NCBI GenBank assembly: GCA_022820675.1
Contig: JAJEFC010000027.1
Span: 1-33,739 of the forward strand
Length of the DNA: 33,739 bases
From: Vicinamibacteria bacterium
GTDB lineage: Bacteria > Acidobacteriota > Vicinamibacteria > Vicinamibacterales > UBA8438
Direction: 5' to 3'
Under the pieces are notes generated by a model. The model did not search any database. It had not been told where the DNA came from and was given only the letters and a program-made list of their open reading frames with translations. Every line of letters begins with the position of its first letter. Position 1 is the stretch's first letter. The position numbers and the translations under genes were made by a program. Of this stretch, positions 1 to 7,151 are shown piece by piece.

Positions 1-2
1 AG

Positions 3-464
3 AGCGTGTACGCCTACGTGCCGGACCTCATTCGGTACTACCTGAGCGAGGAGCCGCTGCTCGCCAACGTGCCGACCCACCTCTGCCGCCGGCCCGAGGA
101 CCTGGAGTACACGCTCGACAACCTCGAGCGCCTGATCGTCAAGCGCGTCGGCGAGTCGGGCGGCTACGGCATGCTGGTCGGCCCCCATGCCTCGGCGGCC
201 GAGCGGGAGGCCTACGCTCGGGAGGTGCGGGCCAGTCCGGCCGAGTTCATCTCGCAGCCGGTGCTGTCGCTCTCGCGGGCCCCCTGCCTCATCGACGGCC
301 GGCTCGAGCCGCGCCACGTCGATCTGCGGCCCTTCGTGCTCCGGGGCCGGAAGACCCGCATCGTGCCGGGCGCCTTCTGCCGGGTCGCGCTGCGCCGGGG
401 GAGCCTCGTGGTGAACTCGAGTCAGGGCGGCGGCGGCAAGGACGTGTGGGTGCTGGAGTCCTGA
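3..464 (+). CDS. Circularly permuted ATP-grasp protein, C-terminal part (5' end outside window)
   Basis: The reading frame is open from the left edge, so the gene is cut by the window and only about the last 153 residues are present. The segment resembles the C-terminus of circularly permuted ATP-grasp proteins (DUF404/DUF407 type): 'LSEEPLLANVPTHLC' and 'NLERLIVKRVGESGGYGMLVG' (first residues 95-130 of the visible part), then a run ending 'LVVNSSQGGGGKDVWVLES'. The family is normally about 480 residues, is thought to be an amide- or peptide-bond-forming ligase, and is usually encoded next to an alpha-E protein and often a transglutaminase. Here the alpha-E gene follows after 2 bases, so the two are co-transcribed. 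The molecular substrate is not known. Family call is firm; function is inferred. Confidence 0.85.
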   Translation, partial: SVYAYVPDLIRYYLSEEPLLANVPTHLCRRPEDLEYTLDNLERLIVKRVGESGGYGMLVGPHASAAEREAYAREVRASPAEFISQPVLSLSRAPCLIDGRLEPRHVDLRPFVLRGRKTRIVPGAFCRVALRRGSLVVNSSQGGGGKDVWVLES

Positions 465-466
465 CG

Positions 467-1441
467 ATGCTGGCACGCAGTGCGGAGGGCCTCTACTGGC
501 TGGGCCGTCACCTCGAGCGGACCGAGAACGGGTGCCGCCTGCTCGGCGAGCAGATGACGGCGCTCGTCGACCGGCCGGTGCAGGAGATCAACTTCGGCTG
601 GCGGCGCATCTACGGCGCGCTCGGCAGACGCCTGCCGGGCCCGGCCATCGCGGTGCTGGAGAACGACGACGACTACGCACTCGCCGATTCCTACACGCTG
701 GCCGACGACGTGACGTTCGAGCGTTCCAACCCTGACGCCATCCGCAACTGCTTCGCGCAGGGCCGCGAGAACGCGCGGCAGATGCGCCACTGCATCAGCG
801 CCGAGATGTGGACGTGCCTGAACCGGGCGTGGCTGCGGATCCGGGAACAGCGCATCGAGGACATCTGGCAGACGGCCCCCGAGAGCTTCTACGCCGACCT
901 CGCGCAAGAGCTGGGCACCTTCACGGGGGTCACCGAGACGACCCTGTACCGGGACGACGGGTGGCGGTTCCTGTGGCTCGGCCGCCTCATCGAGCGCGCC
1001 CAGTTCACGGTCGCCCTCCTGATGGCGCAGATGGCCGCGGTCCGGCCGGACGAGGGGCACGTCGACGGCGAATGGTCGAGCCTGCTGCGTATCTGCCAGG
1101 CGTCCGACGCCTACAAGCGCTGCCACGGCGTCGGCGTGCGCCCCGAGCGCGCGCTCGCCCTCCTCGTCGGCGATGCGCAGCTTCCGCGGTCGCTGGGCCG
1201 CACCCTCCACGAGGTCGCCGACAAGCTCGGGGCGCTCGCGACCGGTCCCGGCTCGACCGACGAGGCCCGGCGGAGCGCCGGCAACCTCGCCGCCGACATC
1301 CAGCGGCAGTGGCGCGACACCGCGGACACGGCCGACTGGGACAGCCCGCTCCGCCGCATGGACGGCGAGTGCCGGCGCCTGCACGACCTCGTGATGGAGG
1401 CGCATGTCGCCTACGATCCGGACGGCGCGCCGGTGCGGTGA
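467..1441 (+). CDS. Alpha-E domain protein (DUF403)
   Basis: A 324-residue protein starting 'MLARSAEGLYWLGRHLERTE', the typical opening of alpha-E (DUF403) proteins, which are all-helical and always found with the circularly permuted ATP-grasp gene. Length matches the family (about 310-330). An in-frame GTG at 446 would add seven residues but lies inside the upstream gene; the ATG at 467, two bases after the upstream TGA, gives the conserved N-terminus, so I chose it. The partners are thought to work in an uncharacterised peptide-ligation pathway. The third usual member, a transglutaminase-like protease, is not downstream; the next gene is convergent and unrelated. Family certain, role unknown. 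Confidence 0.9.
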   Translation: MLARSAEGLYWLGRHLERTENGCRLLGEQMTALVDRPVQEINFGWRRIYGALGRRLPGPAIAVLENDDDYALADSYTLADDVTFERSNPDAIRNCFAQGRENARQMRHCISAEMWTCLNRAWLRIREQRIEDIWQTAPESFYADLAQELGTFTGVTETTLYRDDGWRFLWLGRLIERAQFTVALLMAQMAAVRPDEGHVDGEWSSLLRICQASDAYKRCHGVGVRPERALALLVGDAQLPRSLGRTLHEVADKLGALATGPGSTDEARRSAGNLAADIQRQWRDTADTADWDSPLRRMDGECRRLHDLVMEAHVAYDPDGAPVR

Positions 1442-1611
1442 CGCCCACGCCGCCTACGATCCGGGCCGGTTAGGCCTTTCGTCGGAAGGCGCCTGATCGG
1501 CCGGCGGATCCTGACGCGCTCAGGTAACCCCGCTCCGGAGCGCTGGCGCATCGGAGCCTCCGGCGCTTGAGACCACGAGGCGCGAAGCGCAGATCCGACG
1601 CGATCTCATCG

Positions 1612-1808
1612 CCGGAACTGCTTGCTCAGGGCCAGCCCCTGCCGCTGGTAGGACGAGCCGATCGACGCCCCGTGTATCTTCTCCGGGACCTCCAGCAGCC
1701 GGCTGACTTCACCTCCGGAACTGCTTGCTCAGGGCCAGCCCCTGCCGCTGGTAGGACGAGCCGATCGACGCCCCGTATATCTTCTCCGGGACCTCCAGCA
1801 GCCGGCTG
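1612..1808. repeat. Tandem duplication of the dCTP deaminase 3' end (two 94 bp copies)
   Basis: Positions 1612-1705 and 1715-1808 are the same 94 bases with a single difference (gtgtatc in the left copy, gtatatc in the right). The right copy encodes the last residues of the minus-strand dCTP deaminase; the left copy lies just past its stop codon and encodes the same tail (SRLLEVPEKI(H)GASIGSS...) without a gene attached. The spacing between copies is 9 bases. The near identity points to a recent event such as slippage or unequal exchange, or a residue of a lost second gene copy. Confidence 0.95.
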
Positions 1809-2932
1809 TAGACGACCCGGCCGACCACCTGCCCGTGCTCGATGACGAACGGCACCTCGTGCGCCCGCACCTCGAGCACCACCCGGGTCCCCTTGTCGCT
1901 CTCGTCGCCGTACCCGAACCCGGGGTCGAAGAAGCCCGCGTAGTGGATCCTGAACTCGCCCACAGTCGGATCGAACGGCACCATCTCGGCCGCGCAGTCG
2001 GGCCGCACGACGACCCGTTCGCGCGAGCCCAGAATGTAGAAGTCGCCGGGGTTCAGGATGAGGCGGTCGCCGGGGAGGCTCCGAATCTCGTCCCAGAAGT
2101 CGCCGGGATCGTAGTGATCCACCCGGCGCATGTCGATGAGGGGGGCGTTCTTCCTGCCCCGGTAGCCCACGACGTCCGCCGCGTCCCTCCCCCGCAGGTT
2201 GACCGAGAGCTTCAGGCCCTTCCGGATGTCCGCCTGCGCGGGACCGTCTTCGTCGACGATGAGGTTCTTCTCCTCGTTGAGGCGCTCGAGCAGACTGTCC
2301 GTCGGCGGCGGGTTGCCCCGCACGAAACGCAACTGCGACAGCCGCACCCCCTGCTGCACGATGACCGAGAACGTCCGCGGGACGATCTCCGCGAACAGCG
2401 GCCCCGAGTAACCGTCCGGCACGCGCTCGAACTCGACGCCGCCGTCCGTAATCAGGCGCGTGAACACGTCGAGCCGGCCGGTCGTGCTCTTCGGATTGGC
2501 CTTCGCCGACACCCCCCGCGGCAGCCGAAGCCGCTCCATCAGCGGCGCGAGGTAGACGCACCCCCTCTCGAGCACCGTCGGCGACGAGAGGTCGAGCTCG
2601 GCCATGGACAGCGCGTCGAGCTTGCGTTCCACCAGGGAACCGTGTCCCGGCAGGAAGCTGGCCTGCAGACGATAGGCGACCGCCCCAAGCCGCAGATCGA
2701 GGCTGGCCGGCTGAATCTGGTCCTCGGCGAGCGGCTCGGTCGCCGCAATGCGGCCGCCTTGATAGTGGGCCTTGATCCGCTGGTACGGCAGGACTCCCGT
2801 CGATACCGCGGGGAGTTCCCCCGGCTCGCGGACCCCGGACGCCCCCCCCGGGACCGGGGTGGGGAGCTCTTTCCGCGCCAGCTCCGGGAACAGCGCCGTT
2901 GCGTGGTCGTCCGCGTCGCCCATCTCTCGCAT
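1709..2932 (-). CDS. dcd: Two-domain 2'-deoxycytidine 5'-triphosphate deaminase
   Basis: A 407-residue protein resembling the long, two-domain dCTP deaminases found in some bacteria rather than the short (about 190 residue) Dcd. These enzymes convert dCTP to dUTP, the precursor of dTMP, in the cytosol. The N-terminal domain carries 'IQPASLDLRLGAVAYRL' (near residue 75) and 'SAKANPKSTTGRLDVFTRL' (near residue 143), matching the conserved Ser/Lys/Arg nucleotide-binding block; the C-terminal domain has 'LILNPGDFYILGS' and 'FDPGFGYG', the second half of the trimeric dUTPase-like fold. About 45 N-terminal residues before 'YQRIKAHYQGG' look poorly conserved, so a downstream start is possible. A ribbon-helix-helix gene ends 16 bases upstream, so the two may be co-transcribed. 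Its 3' end is duplicated downstream. Confidence 0.85.
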   Translation of the reverse strand: MREMGDADDHATALFPELARKELPTPVPGGASGVREPGELPAVSTGVLPYQRIKAHYQGGRIAATEPLAEDQIQPASLDLRLGAVAYRLQASFLPGHGSLVERKLDALSMAELDLSSPTVLERGCVYLAPLMERLRLPRGVSAKANPKSTTGRLDVFTRLITDGGVEFERVPDGYSGPLFAEIVPRTFSVIVQQGVRLSQLRFVRGNPPPTDSLLERLNEEKNLIVDEDGPAQADIRKGLKLSVNLRGRDAADVVGYRGRKNAPLIDMRRVDHYDPGDFWDEIRSLPGDRLILNPGDFYILGSRERVVVRPDCAAEMVPFDPTVGEFRIHYAGFFDPGFGYGDESDKGTRVVLEVRAHEVPFVIEHGQVVGRVVYSRLLEVPEKIYGASIGSSYQRQGLALSKQFRR

Positions 2933-2948
2933 CTTCCCCGGCCGGGTG

Positions 2949-3203
2949 TCAACGACGATCGGTCCGGTCGTGCAGCTCCTCCCGCGTCGGCTTGCGGCCG
3001 TCGACCCACTCCAGCTTTCTCGGTTCCCGCACGCGCCCGAAGAAGCGATTCATCGCAACGTCGTACTCGTCTTCGGAGCGTCGCATCCTCTCGAGTTGCT
3101 CGGCAATCCACTCCGGCGCGCTGCGCCCGTTCTCGGCCGCCCGAACCTCCACCCATCGGGCTAGATCGTCGGGCAGCGCAACTGTGACGTTCTCCATGGC
3201 CAT
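2949..3203 (-). CDS. Small ribbon-helix-helix (CopG/Arc-like) antitoxin-type protein
   Basis: About 84 residues; 'MENVTVALPDDLARWVEVRA' followed by 'SAPEWIAEQLERMRR' reads as a beta strand followed by two helices, the RHH DNA-binding pattern of CopG/VapB-like antitoxins. An earlier start at 3257 is possible, but the ATG at 3203 (or 3197) opens directly onto the conserved strand. The C-terminal half is charged ('EDEYDVAMNRFFGRVREPRKL'-like tail, residues 40-84) as in toxin-wrapping segments. No toxin gene is adjacent: the next gene downstream, 16 bases away, is the dCTP deaminase. It may be an orphan antitoxin or a regulator. RHH assignment is moderately sure, role open. Confidence 0.7.
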   Translation of the reverse strand: MAMENVTVALPDDLARWVEVRAAENGRSAPEWIAEQLERMRRSEDEYDVAMNRFFGRVREPRKLEWVDGRKPTREELHDRTDRR

Positions 3204-3375
3204 CCGCCAGACTTCCCCGACCCCAAAGTGTGACACGGAATCCGGCTTCGACCACACGCGTCGAGCCGCCCCGAGGCTATGCGACCCCGCCGACGCCCCT
3301 CCCCGCGCCTGGAAGGACGCCTGCCCGTGCTACGCTTGGGCCACTCGAACCGGCGGGTCGCAGGAGGAGAGGCTG

Positions 3376-4371
3376 ATGCGAGCAGGGTTGCTGTTGGGCG
3401 TTCTGTTGACGGCCGCGTGCGGCGGCGCCGAGCCGGAGCCGGCGGCCGAGCCGGAGGCGCCGCCGAGCGCGGGGACCATCGAGCGGCTCGATCCGGCCTT
3501 CGACGCGCTCGTGCCGGCCGACGCCGTCATCGAGGAGCTGGCCGGCGGGTTCGGCTTCACCGAGGGCCCGGCGTGGATCGACGACGGGGACGGCTACCTG
3601 CTGTTCAGCGACATCCCCGGCAACCGCATCGTCAGGTGGGACCCCGACGGCACCGTCAGCGACTTCCTGAACCCGGTCTACGAGGGCGAGCACGAGGAGG
3701 GGCGCCTCGTCGGCTCGAACGGCATCATCGTCGACCCGGACGGGAACGTGGTCTTCACCGAGCACTTCAACGGCCGGATCTCCCGCATCGCGGCCGACGG
3801 GACGCGGAGCGTGGTCGTCGACAGCTTCGAGGGCGGGCGGCTCAACAGCCCCAACGACCTCGACTACCACAGCGACGGCTCGCTCTACTTCACCGACCCC
3901 GCCTACGGGCTGCCGACCCCCGAAGCGCGGGAGCAGGACGTGAACGGCATCTATCGGCTGAGCGCGGACGGCGAGCTCGTCCGCCTCGGGGAGCAGACCG
4001 GCCCCAACGGCATCGCCTTCTCGCCCGACGAGTCGACCCTCTACGTGGCCGACAGCGCCACCCGGCAGTGGATGGCGTACCCGGTGAACGAGGACGGCAC
4101 CCTCGGCGAGGTGGAGCTGCTGCTCGACGCCAGCGCCTCGGAGGAGAGCGGCTCCGCCGACGGCCTGAAGATCGACGAGCAGGGCAACCTGTGGGCGACC
4201 GGCCCGGGGGGCGTCTGGGTCATCGCGCCGGACGGCACGCATCTCGGGACGATCAAGCCGAACGAGGTGCCGGCCAACGTGGCGTGGGGCGATGCGGACC
4301 GGCGCACGCTCTACATGACCGCGCGGACCGGGCTGTACCGCATTCGCGTGAACGCCACCGGCGACCGGTAG
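3376..4371 (+). CDS. SMP-30/gluconolactonase-family lipoprotein or secreted hydrolase
   Basis: A 331-residue protein with an N-terminal export signal 'MRAGLLLGVLLTAACGG' whose Cys15 fits a slightly atypical lipobox (TAAC), then an Ala/Pro/Glu-rich linker to about residue 40, then a six-bladed propeller of the SMP-30/gluconolactonase/LRE family. Family marks are 'GFGFTEGPAWIDDGDGYLLF' (metal-binding Glu), 'SNGIIVDPDGNVVFTEH', 'LNSPNDLDYHSDGSLYFTDP' and 'GPNGIAFSPDESTLYVADS'. Such enzymes hydrolyse sugar-acid lactones with a divalent metal; here it would act in the periplasm or at the membrane. The start at 3376 is chosen because AGGAGG lies at 3362-3367. A dispersed repeat element begins 7 bases after the stop. 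Substrate cannot be told. Confidence 0.85.
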   Translation: MRAGLLLGVLLTAACGGAEPEPAAEPEAPPSAGTIERLDPAFDALVPADAVIEELAGGFGFTEGPAWIDDGDGYLLFSDIPGNRIVRWDPDGTVSDFLNPVYEGEHEEGRLVGSNGIIVDPDGNVVFTEHFNGRISRIAADGTRSVVVDSFEGGRLNSPNDLDYHSDGSLYFTDPAYGLPTPEAREQDVNGIYRLSADGELVRLGEQTGPNGIAFSPDESTLYVADSATRQWMAYPVNEDGTLGEVELLLDASASEESGSADGLKIDEQGNLWATGPGGVWVIAPDGTHLGTIKPNEVPANVAWGDADRRTLYMTARTGLYRIRVNATGDR

Positions 4372-4377
4372 GAGCCC

Positions 4378-4451
4378 GCGGCGTAGGAAGGCGCGGACGC
4401 CTGGAGGGTTGACTGGGCGCCAAGCGGAGCCGAAGGCGACGCTTGGCGGGC
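4378..4451 (+). repeat. Dispersed 3'-flanking element, copy 1
   Basis: A ~74 bp element whose sequence aligns along its length with 10561-10633 and the reverse complement of 11472-11546, and in its first 30 bases with 21098-21127. It begins with G-C-G-(G/C)-C-G-T-A-G and ends in a hairpin: CGCCAAGCG (4418-4426) pairs perfectly with CGCTTGGCG (4440-4448). It sits 7 bases past the stop of the gluconolactonase-like gene, in the same orientation, and may act as a transcription terminator or RNA-stabilising structure. Confidence 0.75.
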
Positions 4452-4499
4452 TCTAGGCGTCTGCGGAAGCCCGGCGGCAGCGAAGACAGGAGGTCGACG

Positions 4500-5438
4500 A
4501 TGCGCTATCCCCTGGTCGCGGCGTTCGCGGCGGCGTTGAGTATCGGGCTGGCGGCGCCGGTTGCCGCCCAGGAAACGGACGCGGACTGGGTCGCGCCGCA
4601 GACCCCGTGGGGGCACCCCGATCTGCAGGGCGTCTGGGACCAGACCACCGGCACCCCCCTCGAGCGGGCGGCCGACGCCAGCGATCGCGAGTTCCTGAGC
4701 GAGGAAGAGGCGGCGGAGCGCGAGCGGCGCCGGTTCGCGGCGTTCGACGCCCCGCCGCGGGCGGGCAGCCCCGGCAACTACGGCTCGCAGTGGCGCGACG
4801 GGTCGCGCAACGCGCTCACCCGCACGTCGTTGATCGTCGATCCGCCGGAGGGTCGCATCCCCGCCCTCACGCCGGCCGGCGAGCGCCGCGCGGCCGAGAA
4901 CGCGGCGCGACGGCGCGACCATCCCGCCGACTCGTGGACCGACCGCAACCTGTGGGAGCGCTGCATCACCCGCGGCACGCCCCGGGTGCCGAACAACTAC
5001 AACAGCAACATCCTGCTCCTCCAGACCCCCGACGCGGTGGTGATGCTGAACGAAATGATCAACGAGACCCGCGTCGTCCCCCTCGACGGGCGCCCCCACG
5101 TCGCCGCGGGCGTCCGCCTGTGGAACGGCGACTCCCGCGGCCGCTGGGAGGGCGACACCCTGGTCGTCGAGACCACCAACTTCAGCGACAAGCAGGTCTT
5201 CCGCGGCCTCCCGGTGGACGGCCTGACGCTCGTCGAACGGTTCACCCGCACCGGGCCGGACAGCATCGACTACGAGATGACCCTCAGCGACCCGACCACC
5301 TACACCCGCAACTGGACGGTGGTGCTGCCGATGATCGCCAACGGCGGCGGCATGTTCGAGTACGCCTGCCACGAGGGGAACTACGGCATGGAGGGGATCC
5401 TGGCGGGCCATCGCGCCGAGGAGCGGGCGGGTCAGTGA
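4500..5438 (+). CDS. Secreted protein of the 'LQGVWD' family, function unknown (paralogue 1)
   Basis: A 312-residue protein with a Sec signal (residues 1-23, ending AAPVAAQ) and the marks of a family common in Acidobacteriota: 'HPDLQGVWDQTTGTPLER', 'TRTSLIVDPPEGRIPALT', 'NNYNSNILLLQTPDAVVML', 'RVVPLDGRPH', 'GDSRGRWEGDTLVVET' and the C-terminal 'YACHEGNYGMEG'. The start at 4500 is preceded by AGGAGG at 4488-4493. A diverged paralogue with the same motif order lies on the other strand at 15255-16217. Two Cys are conserved between them (in ERCI and YACHE), so a disulphide is possible after export. No catalytic role is known to me; export and family are well supported, function is not. Confidence 0.8.
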   Translation: MRYPLVAAFAAALSIGLAAPVAAQETDADWVAPQTPWGHPDLQGVWDQTTGTPLERAADASDREFLSEEEAAERERRRFAAFDAPPRAGSPGNYGSQWRDGSRNALTRTSLIVDPPEGRIPALTPAGERRAAENAARRRDHPADSWTDRNLWERCITRGTPRVPNNYNSNILLLQTPDAVVMLNEMINETRVVPLDGRPHVAAGVRLWNGDSRGRWEGDTLVVETTNFSDKQVFRGLPVDGLTLVERFTRTGPDSIDYEMTLSDPTTYTRNWTVVLPMIANGGGMFEYACHEGNYGMEGILAGHRAEERAGQ

Positions 5439-5595
5439 CTCGAAGCGAGGCCGGCTCGCCACCGCCCCGCGGGGCATCGTGGTGAGTTCCTCTGGGCTCC
5501 ACTTGCGCCCCGAGCCCGCCTTGAACTCGACCCTGCGCGTCGTAAGACAGGCGCCCGCAGAACGCGCCCGCCTGTTTGGCGTCGGACGTTGCGCT

Positions 5596-5994
5596 TCACC
5601 AGAGCCAGTTCTCCAAGACCAGCTCCGGCACGCGCGCGAAGTGCTTCGTGTTGCCCGTGACCACGACGAGTCCCCGAGCCAGCGCAATCGAAGCGATCCT
5701 GAGATCCGCGTCCCGATCGGCGTTCCCCGCCGCTCGAGTTCCGCTCGTATGTCGCCGTATCGTCTCGCCGCGTCGGCGTCGAAGGGCAACATCGGCAGGT
5801 ACGACGCCACGCGGTCTTCGACCTCCTGCACCAACCTGCTCGAACCCTTCTTCTTCGCCGAACATCAACTCGCCGAGGGTAATGCTCGACGAGAACTGCG
5901 CCTCCGCAGGCACGGAGGCGACTCTGGCCTGAAGTCTGACCGACGGCTTCCGCTTCATCAGGTTGCTGAGGATATCTGTATCCAGCAGGTACAT
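5596..5994 (-). pseudogene. PIN-domain (VapC-like) ribonuclease toxin with two compensating frameshifts
   Basis: The open frame encodes 132 residues. The first 46 ('MYLLDTDILSNLMKR' to 'ITLGELMFG') and last 38 ('DADLRIASIALARGLVVVTGN' start, ending 'LVLENWLW') are classic VapC: Asp5, Glu42 and Asp97 would bind the metal. Residues 47-94 (5713-5856) are out of frame: the -1-shifted frame of the same DNA reads 'EVEDRVASYLPMLPFDADAA' then 'YGDIRAELERRGTPIG', exactly the missing PIN middle. The first break is at the GGCGAAGAAGAAGGG tract near 5856; the second is in the run of G near 5713, where one added G restores frame. Start ATG overlaps the TGA of the upstream receiver-like gene by one base. 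As read, the helical core is scrambled, so the product is probably inactive unless these are sequencing errors. Confidence 0.8.
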
Positions 5995-6587
5995 CAGTGC
6001 TCCAGCCGCCGACCGACGTCCCGGCGCCGACTCGCGTATATCTCCTCCATCAGCGCGTCCACTTCCCGATCGTCGATATCGCCCCAAGCGCCGGCCAGCG
6101 CCCGCGCTCCCTCCGGGCATAACCATCCGCCGGCCAGCGCCTCCAACTCCCCTATCAGCGCGTCTTTGTCTCGGACGCCGCCGCTGGCGTCAAGATGCAC
6201 GGCCATGTCAAGCGCCCGGACAACCACCGGCCTCGGCACCGTACGCAGACGGTCCAAAAACGATGACAAGGCCTGCGCCTCGTTCGCGTACATCGTCCAC
6301 AAGACAATGCAGTACGGACCGACAGGCCTGATCCGGTCCTCCAGCAGATGACTGATGGTCCCGAAGTCGGATCTGAGATCCCTACTGCCATCCGACGACA
6401 GAACGCCTGCCCTCGGATGAAGATCAGCCACGATGATGCGTACGTCCGGGCACCCCGGCACGACGCTCGCGTCGCCCGTAAAAAGAACCGAACGACACCT
6501 CACGCCCTTGCGACCAAGCCCGCTCGTCAGATCCGCCAGATGACTCTCATCATCGCCGATTGCAACCACCGTCGAGCGATTTCCCAT
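5994..6587 (-). CDS. Receiver-like protein with antitoxin-like C-terminal tail
   Basis: A 197-residue protein. Residues 5-130 look like a receiver (REC) fold: acidic cluster Asp12-Asp13-Glu14 after 'STVVAIG', strand 'VRIIVADLHP' with candidate phospho-acceptor Asp55, and 'YCIVLWTMY' with Thr98 at the usual Thr/Ser strand. It lacks a DNA-binding output domain and resembles the response-receiver domains seen in defence loci rather than two-component regulators; no kinase is nearby. The tail 'ALAGAWGDIDDREVDALMEE' and the Arg-rich end resemble the toxin-neutralising helix of VapB-type antitoxins, which fits the PIN toxin gene that starts inside its stop codon (TGATG). Start ATG 6587 is chosen for AGGAGG at 6595-6600. 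REC reading is moderately sure; antitoxin role is my inference. Confidence 0.6.
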   Translation of the reverse strand: MGNRSTVVAIGDDESHLADLTSGLGRKGVRCRSVLFTGDASVVPGCPDVRIIVADLHPRAGVLSSDGSRDLRSDFGTISHLLEDRIRPVGPYCIVLWTMYANEAQALSSFLDRLRTVPRPVVVRALDMAVHLDASGGVRDKDALIGELEALAGGWLCPEGARALAGAWGDIDDREVDALMEEIYASRRRDVGRRLEH

Positions 6588-6607
6588 TATCCCGCCTCCT
6601 CCCAAGA

Positions 6608-6931
6608 TCATCGCGAGCGCCGCACCGCCCGCTCTTCCAGCACGCCACCCTCGCACACCTCGCCCGCTCCATCGACCCGCAGGGTCGGCCCTTTCCCGGC
6701 AAGAGAGCATTCAGCGCATCGAACGCTCGCTGGAACCGATCCCGCTCTACCGTGCTCAGCCCGCCCTTGACCGCTCTCGCGTGCTCCGCGAAATAGCGCG
6801 CCGGTCGATGGTGGTTGAAGCTCGCGTCATCCGCAGCGGATGGCCTGCCAGGTATCCTTCAATACGACGTAGGTTCCGACGATGCCGTCCCTTCGGGTCC
6901 TCCACCGCGACCGACGATCATGCTCAGGCAT
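6608..6931 (-). pseudogene. Small gene of unknown function with two compensating frameshifts
   Basis: Hidden from simple reading because it is broken. From ATG 6931 (overlapping the stop of the preceding gene by 8 bases) it reads 'MPEHDRRSRWRTRRDGIVG' then 'TYVVLKDTWQAIR' and hits TGA at 6827-6829. In the next frame the same strand continues with coding-like sequence 'DDASFNHHRPARYFAEHARA' and 'STVERDRFQRAFDALNALLP', and from about 6690 the original frame resumes as 'PTLRVDGAGEVCEGGVLEER' to TGA 6608-6610, 20 bases before the receiver gene start. Breaks lie near 6835 and at the AAAGGGCC run near 6690, where one extra G would restore frame. Reconstructed length is about 107 residues. I do not recognise the family. 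Decay or indel errors are both possible. Confidence 0.55.
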
Positions 6932-7151
6932 CCTCGTCAGGGGTGACGGAAAACCACGGCGAGTGCCCCCCGCTTCGGATGAGCCGGTCAATCCGGATGC
7001 GCCGGCCGGAATCAGTGAACTCTCGGTGGAGCTGATCTATGAAGATACGAGTCTCCGGCAACTCGGCGGCGATGAAGGTCTGCAGAGGCAGATGGTCGTC
7101 CTCGCTTCCGCCATGCTCGCGAGTTCCCCAATGCGGTGTTTTGCGACTCAT
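6924..7151 (-). CDS. Small hypothetical protein, translationally coupled to the SDH-type proteinase
   Basis: A 75-residue ORF beginning 'MSRKTPHWGTREHGGSEDDH' and containing 'PLQTFIAAELPETRIFIDQL' and 'FTDSGRRIRIDRLIRSG'. Its ATG overlaps the TGA of the proteinase gene (ATGA, 4-base overlap), and its own stop overlaps the start of the next small gene, so it is embedded in an operon. No signal peptide or membrane segment is visible; the sequence is polar and mixed alpha/beta. I do not recognise it. The tight overlaps on both sides are the main evidence that it is real; a role with the proteinase (substrate, adaptor or inhibitor) is speculation. Confidence 0.6.
   Translation of the reverse strand: MSRKTPHWGTREHGGSEDDHLPLQTFIAAELPETRIFIDQLHREFTDSGRRIRIDRLIRSGGHSPWFSVTPDEDA

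Noticed and set aside
422..1405. Long minus-strand ORF opposite the alpha-E gene
   Set aside because: It is a high-GC shadow of the real plus-strand gene; its residues are Arg/Ala/Pro-rich and show no family motifs.
1442..1611. Possible terminator after the alpha-E gene
   Set aside because: Only weak, broken stems (CTCCGGAG / GGAGCCTCCGG) are present; not convincing enough to call.
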